Assembly: GCF_028372415.1 (NCBI RefSeq)
Contig: NC_092878.1
Coordinates: 139,520,804-139,584,803 of the forward strand
Direction: 5' to 3'
Source of the DNA: Notamacropus eugenii
Lineage: Eukaryota > Chordata > Mammalia > Diprotodontia > Macropodidae
DNA length: 64,000 nt
In this document: positions 58,503 to 64,000 of the stretch, one piece after another
How the letters are laid out: each line of letters opens with the position of its first letter
Numbering within the stretch: the stretch's first letter is position 1
Translations under genes and position numbers: made by a program
The notes under the pieces: generated by a model
The model's input: only the letters and a program-made list of their open reading frames with translations
What the model was told of the DNA's origin: nothing
The model's database searches: none

Positions 58503-58990
58503 GATTAGTATTATTTTAATTGTTTTCAGTGTTCTACAATCACTTCCATGTCACTTAGATTTTTCCCCTCCCTCCTTCCCCTTCCTTCCCCCTCCCTCCC
58601 TGAGACAGCCTACAATTTTATATAGGTTCTACATATACTTTCCTGTTGAATACATTTTCATGTTAGTCATGTTGCATAGAAGAATTAAAAATGAATGGGA
58701 GAAATCATAAAACAAACCAAAACATAACACAAAAGAAAATAATCTGCTGTTTTGTGTGATCAAATTCCATAGTTCTTTCTCCAAATGTGGAAGGCATTTT
58801 GCCTCAATGGACCATTGGGAAATTTTAGTCCTTGCATTGTAATGAAATATTAAGGCTACCAGAAAAAATCCTCACATACTGTAGTTGCTGTTGTGTATAA
58901 AGTTCTCCTGGTTATGCTCCTTTCACCCAGCACCAGTTCAGATAAGTCATTCCAAGCCTCTCTGAAGTCTTTTTGTTTGTCATTTCTAGT
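58503..58990 (-). repeat. 3' module copy B (proximal in the element)
   Basis: Partner of copy A. It ends with a six-base T run (58497-58502 on the plus strand), that is, a short internal A run between the modules in element direction. Confidence 0.9.
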
Positions 58991-59366
58991 TAAATTTCTA
59001 TACTTAACTGAATTTGCTGTTCCCTCATTGAACCAAGTCAGATGACAGTAAATATGAAACAATGCTCATCTCCTTCCCCTCTTTCCCTCTTCTATAATTT
59101 AATTTTGTGTCTCTTCCTGTGACATAGTTTGCCATTTTCTGCCTCCTCCTTTTCACATCTCCTGTTACAATCCCTTTGCACCCTTAAATCACATTTTTAT
59201 TATCACATCATTTGCTTTATACCTACTCTCTGTATCTATGTATATCCCTTTCATATTTCATAATAAATATACAATTCTCAAGATTAACAAGTATCATCTT
59301 CCCTTATCGGGATATAAAAAGTTTGCCCATATTGAATGACAAGAGTTTTTTCCCCCGTTTACATTT

Positions 59367-60462
59367 TCACGCCTCTCTTGAGACCTGCGTTTGAAGATCG
59401 AATTTTCTATTGAGTTCTAGTTTTTCATCAGGGAAGTCTGGAAATCCCCTATTTTCACTGAATGTCCATCTTCTTGCCTGAAATGTTATTCCGAATTTTG
59501 CTGGGTAATTGAACCTTGGTTGTAGTCCCAGGTCCTTTGCCTTATAAAATATCATATTCCAGTTCCTTTGATCTGTTAATGTAGAAGCTGCAAGATCTTG
59601 TGTGATTGTGACTGTAGCTCCTCGATATTTGAGTGGTTTTTTTTCTGGCTGCCTGTAGCATTTTCCTCTTCACTTGATAGTTCTGGAATTTGTCAATGAC
59701 ATTTCTTGGTGTTTTTAGTTTGGGATCCCTTTTGGGAGGTGAATGGTGAATTCTTTCAATGACTATTTTGCCCTCTGAATCTAGGACTTCTGGACAGTTT
59801 TCCTTGATGATTTCCTGGAAGATATTGTCCAGACTTTTTTTCATCGTGGCTTTCTGGTAGGCCAATAATTCTTAGATATTTTCTTCTGGATCTCTTTTCC
59901 AGGTCAGTTGTTTGTCCAATTATATATTTTATGTTTTCTTCTATCTTTTCATTCCTTAAATTTTATTTGACCTATTCTTGATGTCTCATAGAGTCATTGG
60001 CTTCTATTTGCCAATTCTAATTTTTACCAAATTGTTTTCTTCAGTTAACTTTTGCATCTCCTTTTCCATCTGTCCAATTATTCCTTTTAATATTTTCTAA
60101 TATTTTCTCCAATTGGTTTTTGTAATTCCTTCTCCATTTGTCTAATTTTCCCAGTTAATTTTTGTTCTTCTTTTTCCATTTGTCCAATTTTCCTTTTTAA
60201 TGAGCTGTTCTCCTCAGTGAATTCTTTCTTCGTACTTTTAAAATCATTTACCAGTTTTTCTTCTTTTTCTCTAATTTGGCTTTAAAATCCTTCTTCAGCT
60301 CTTTCAAGGTGCTCTTTGTGTTTGCCACCAGCTCATAGTCCCTTCTGAAGTTTCAGATGGGAGTACAGTCTTAATGCTATCCTTTTTGTAATTCATGTTT
60401 TGGTCCTTGTTCCCATAGAAAGATTCTATGGTCTTTTCTTTCCTGCTTTGCTTCTTACTCAT
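59367..60462 (-). pseudogene. L1/HAL1 ORF1, second family, broken
   Basis: The start codon is taken at 60462-60460 (MSKKQSRKEK, a basic N-terminus). After frame breaks a coiled coil follows (60300-59900). The RRM-like domain is open at 59865-59542 with NIFQEIIKENCPEVL and ERIHHSPPKRDPK, and the C-terminal domain is at 59555-59367 with LQPRFNYPAKFGITFQ. The C-terminal domain lies in a different frame from the RRM piece, and the 59542-59555 overlap marks a frameshift. Compared with 38951-39790 it is clearly a different subfamily. Confidence 0.85.
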
Positions 60463-61538
60463 GATGATGATAATCACTCTTTCCCTGGCTTTTAAAGTAG
60501 ATCTCTGCTTCTAGGGCATGAGTGACTCTGTCCCACAGTTTATGTGCCTTGAACTTGAGGCTTCGTATGTTGTGGCCTCTGGTTCTTTCAGCTAGAAGCT
60601 AAAGTGCTGCAGCTTATCTGGTGCTGAGCTGGTTGGTGCTCAAAAGCAAAGGTCAGGTGAAGTCTTTTTGTGTTTCTCCGGATTTACTCTGGAGCTAATT
60701 TGCTAAGTGTGGGAGAGTGGTGGTCTGGCCACAGGAGGTCTCCTCTGCTGAGCTAGAACATAGGTAAGCTCCACAGTTGGTGATCCTGTCTGTGCTAGTG
60801 TCTTTCTGATTCCCCTGGGGTGCTAAGGCACGCCTGGGATCCTGGTGTTGGTGGTTGTGGGCTTCCAACACCCTGGAGCTCTGGATCTCCTCCCGGTTTG
60901 CTGAGGTGGGGGCTGTCTGGGACAGCTTGGTCCTGCACTGGTCACCTTCAGCCCCAGCAAGAGGGACCATCTTTAGCAATTTTCCTAGCCTCACATGCTA
61001 AGAGACTGTTTGCCCCTTCTGCTGAACCCACTGTCCAGGATTTTTTCTGGGGAAATATTTTATAATTCTTTCAAGGTCAACAAAGGGAGGGGAGACAGCA
61101 TTTACCAAAGCTTATTGACTCCCAGAAGTTCAAGTAGGTAACTTACAGACATTTAATCTGTGGGCTGCTAGTCTCAGGAGAAGCTGCTGCAAACACTTGA
61201 GGCTCCGTGGTTCTCCGTGGTTCCTCTGGACTCCCATCCTGGGCTGATATGCCTGAGATTCTGCAGTGCAACCCCTGCCTCAGACCACTTGGGGCTTCCT
61301 GTTCAGCCCTGCCATGGTGGGCATGCACTGGTATAGCCTGTGCACTGTGCGCTATGTGCTCTTCCAGCCCCATGGAACAGATTCTTCCCATCGACCTTCC
61401 AGTCCTGGGCTGTGAATCTGCCACAGTCTGTCTCCTATTGGATTCTGTCCCTCTAAAATTTGGTCAGATTCTCTTTTTTGAGGCATTTGAAAGAGTTTGT
61501 TTAAGAGCTTAGTTGAGTAGTTGCTCTCTCTCTCCCCC
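60463..61538 (-). promoter_or_regulatory. L1/HAL1 5' UTR, GC-richer, likely former promoter
   Basis: About 1.1 kb upstream of ORF1, visibly less AT-rich than the surroundings, beginning with a GA-rich run (61538-61520). In L1 elements the 5' UTR holds an internal promoter. ORFs on both strands here (60695-61512) are shadows of the composition. Confidence 0.6.
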
Positions 61539-61550
61539 AACATGAACATC
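61539..61550. repeat. Target-site duplication, right (aacatgaacatc)
   Basis: Partner of 57989-58000; one mismatch in 12. Confidence 0.85.
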
Positions 61551-63872
61551 GTTTTAACCAGTAGAAAAAATCAGTAGACTGGGAAAGAATAATGGTATCT
61601 GAGAAAGAGAGAGAAGATGAAAGGGATATAATTTACTGGAGAAGGAAGGATAGAATTTCTTCATGTGTGCATGCAGAAGAGTTTGCCTTGGCAAACAAAG
61701 GACCATCTTTTCATGTGAACAGGTATAAAGGAGGAAATAATGGTGGAGGTTATATGAGATATATGAATAGAGAAGGAGGACAAAAAATGGAGCTCTCAGT
61801 GAATAGCTTCAATTTTTTTTCAGTAAAATGAGACAAGGTTTACACCTGAGACAGTTAAGGGAAAGGGAATCACTGAATGATAAAGGAGAGATTAAAAAAA
61901 AAAAAACTGTTGTGGTGAGTGGAATAAGGAATTGCTTTGAGGAGGTGTAAAGAGATTGTCTTGCTGCAGCAAATGCCCATTTGGTATTACATCACAAAAT
62001 TTTAATGGACCCAGTCAGCCCTATTCAAGACTTCTAGCATATGTTTCATTCAGTAGTACGAGTAGGAATGAAGCAGAACATATAGGAGTTGAATTCTTTG
62101 GTTCAAGGTGGGTCAAAGTTGAATTCTTGAATTCAAGGATGATACTCAGTGGACAAGATTGGTGACAGAATAGGGAGGCAAGAGGACAACATAGAATTAA
62201 ACTGATTTTGCAAAGGATGAAGAGGTGGAAATGAGGAGATTGTATTCAGGGCAGGTATGAATAGCTTAGCAAGAAGTGAGAGATATAAAGAATGGAGGTT
62301 CCAGTGAAAACACGGGAGAGAGTTACAGTTTACAAAGCAAAGGGAGATGTAGAAATACAATAGGTAATCATCAGAAAAGGGAATTTCAGTGTTAGTGAAC
62401 ATGGAAGTAGAATACTTGAAGGTAATTGAAGATGAAAGGTCTTCCACTGCCATCTACTCCTTTCCTTCATCTCCCAGGGTTTGCTAAGGCAAACCATTCA
62501 GCATGCATAACTAAAGCTATTCCATCTTACCTTCTCCAACAGATTACCCTCTCTTTATCATCCTATTTTAGAAATTCTTAATCTGTCTCTATCTCCTGTA
62601 TATTTCTACTGGCTAAAAAGATACTCATGTTTCCCCTGCCCATTAAAATTAGCTAATGCTCTATATAAATTCTTTCTTTCATGACTAAACTCCTTGAGAA
62701 GGCTATCTACAATTGGTGTCATCTTGACCTTTATTTTGCCATTTAACTTGTCTGTATATTGCCATTATCTTTAGGTGGATAGGTAATAGCAAGATAAATG
62801 ATCATGACCATTCATTTGTGTAGCTGACATGAAGTGGAGAAATAGGTTATAAAAATAAGTAAATTGAGAAGTGTGAAGTCAGTGTGATAAAGGACAGTAC
62901 ATATGTTTGAGTATTCTAGTATAAGGGTAGCAGTTTGGGAAGGGAGAAAGACTGTGAACCAGACATTAAATTCAATGAGGCAAGGGAGAGAATGTACCTT
63001 GAATTTTTTTTAGTAAGAAACAGCAAATATGAAAAATTCCAAGAAACTGTAATATTTATATGAACTAATATATGTATAATGCAATATGCATGGCCAGGAA
63101 AACAGTATTTACAATAAATATAATGGTTAACAGGAAAATGTAATAACACAGAATATCATATAATTATGATGATCAAATTTGATCCAGAAGAAGAGCAGAG
63201 AAAAAAGGGAGGGTAGTGAACATTTCACATACTGTGAATTAGTAAATATGTTGATTGATCTTGTTGTATTTTGTTAATAAGGGCAGACTCTGCATGTGTG
63301 AGGGAGGAACATATTCAGAAATCAATGTTTTCTAGAAACAAAAGACATCAATATAAAACGATTTAACTGAATATATATGATTAAATTTAAAAATGGAAAA
63401 TATTTTGATGTAGTTAGCATTTGCAAATTAAGACCCACTTAACATGAGCTTAACTGAAATAAATTGAAATATTCAAACTTCTCAAAATTCTTTGTTTTAA
63501 AATTCAATAAGTTTCACAAGAAATAATATGTAGCATCATGAACTCAGCATGTGATGAAGATAAAAATACAGTATTATGAAAGGACACAAATCGTAACATT
63601 TAGTACAGAAGAGTATACTCTATTGCCTTCAGGAAAAGGCAAAGTTTTTATTGATGACCTCAAATGATTCCTAGAAAAAAAGAAACATTGGTGTCTTTTA
63701 AATACAAATGTAAGAGAGTGTGCACAGAGTTACCCCATGTTGCCTTTGCCTGAAAATCCAAGCTTGCCAAGTGCTTGGGTGCTTTGGGCATGATGAAACC
63801 CCTATGTTTTCCAAAAATCAGTGTGAAAGGATTCTCCTTTGGGGATGGTAAAGCAATTTCCTCATTAACATT
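61551..63872. other. Mostly unassigned; probable continuation of an ancient repeat
   Basis: Positions 61551-62420 have the purine-rich character of 56966-58000 and probably belong to the same old repeat, split by the HAL1. Positions 62440-62760 are pyrimidine-rich with 'gactaaactccttgagaagg', possibly another old repeat in antisense. Positions 62760-63870 show nothing supportable. Confidence 0.35.
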
Positions 63873-64000
63873 TTGTTGTTGTTATTCAGTCATGTCCAAC
63901 TCTCCATGACCCCATTTGGGGTTTTCTTGGCAAAGATACTGGAGTGGTTTGCATGTCCTTCTTCAGCTCAGTTTACAGATGAGAAAACTTAAGCAAACCT
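63873..64000 (-). mobile_element. MAR1-type SINE, antisense, cut by window end
   Basis: Starts with the BovB-like tail ('gttgttgttattcagtcatg', 'ctccatgaccccatttgggg', 'ggcaaagatactggagtggt') and enters the CORE region ('cagatgagaaaacttaagca') at the window edge. It is the least diverged MAR1 copy here. Confidence 0.85.

Larger units (their letters stand above)
58001..61538 (-). mobile_element. HAL1-type element with duplicated 3' module, antisense
   Basis: In element direction: 5' UTR (61538-60463), ORF1 (60462 to about 59360), post-ORF1 spacer (59360-59000), then two tandem copies of an about 490-bp L1 ORF2-end plus 3' UTR module (58990-58503 and 58496-58008), and an A-rich tail (58007-58001). 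Endonuclease and reverse transcriptase are absent. The 12-bp target duplication brackets the whole, so it inserted as one piece. The pre-insertion site reads ttaaaac on the element strand, next to the right copy, which fits L1 endonuclease (TT/AAAA). The family differs from the other HAL1 copies here. Confidence 0.85.

Noticed and set aside
60695-61512. Overlapping ORFs of 80-100 residues on both strands
   Set aside because: They lie in the GC-richer 5' UTR of the antisense L1/HAL1 element; both strands open at once indicates composition, not coding.
1-64000. CRISPR array, bacterial operons, phage or plasmid content
   Set aside because: All regularly repeated sequence is microsatellite or retroelement; no spaced direct repeats, no compact gene arrangement. 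The sequence is vertebrate.

Overview
The window looks like non-coding, repeat-dense DNA from a marsupial mammal. The reasons are the repeat families: L1 and ORF1-only 'half-L1' (HAL1-type) elements of marsupial type; SINEs whose 3' ends resemble RTE/BovB LINE tails (MAR1-type and an RTE-tailed SINE); an RTE LINE and a BovB-like fragment; L3/CR1, L2 and MIR-type CORE-SINE relics; small hAT- and mariner-like DNA elements; and many (CA)n/(TA)n tracts. I saw no copy of the very abundant didelphid SINE1_MD type, which weakly favours an Australian over an American marsupial. All family names come from recalled sequence character, not from a search. I found no intact host gene, exon series, rRNA, tRNA gene or CRISPR array.

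Layout. 1-4.4 kb: HAL1 ORF1 remnant, SINE, L1 and two L3/CR1 pieces. 5.7-10.6 kb: a nearly complete but broken RTE LINE lying between two direct repeats of about 196 bp. 11.3-17.4 kb: old L1 pieces on both strands, an L3/CR1 piece, microsatellites and a CORE-SINE. 20.2-22.8 kb and 27.6-30.6 kb: two sense-strand HAL1 copies. 30.6-31.9 kb: an L1 carrying a MAR1 SINE. 31.9-33.3 kb: a processed pseudogene of EMC8, split by a 332-bp solo LTR with a 6-bp target duplication. 33.4-43.5 kb: a stack of antisense L1/HAL1 elements, one carrying a BovB-like fragment. 44.3 kb: hAT-like MITE. 47.4-50.8 kb: a HAL1 in two opposed halves, then a fold-back element and an RTE-tailed SINE. 51-57 kb: mostly unassigned DNA with MITEs, SINEs and L1 pieces. 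58.0-61.5 kb: an antisense ORF1-only element with a duplicated 3' module, bounded by a 12-bp target duplication. 61.6-64 kb: unassigned DNA, then a MAR1 SINE cut by the window end.

The 'genes' here do not work together as a host pathway. The biology is retrotransposition: L1-type machinery explains HAL1 and the EMC8 retrocopy, and RTE/BovB-type machinery explains the SINEs with matching tails. I see no convincing new molecular system. The most instructive objects are the doubled-3'-end HAL1 at 58-61.5 kb, the opposed-halves HAL1 at 47.4-50.3 kb and the LTR-in-pseudogene nest at 32 kb.
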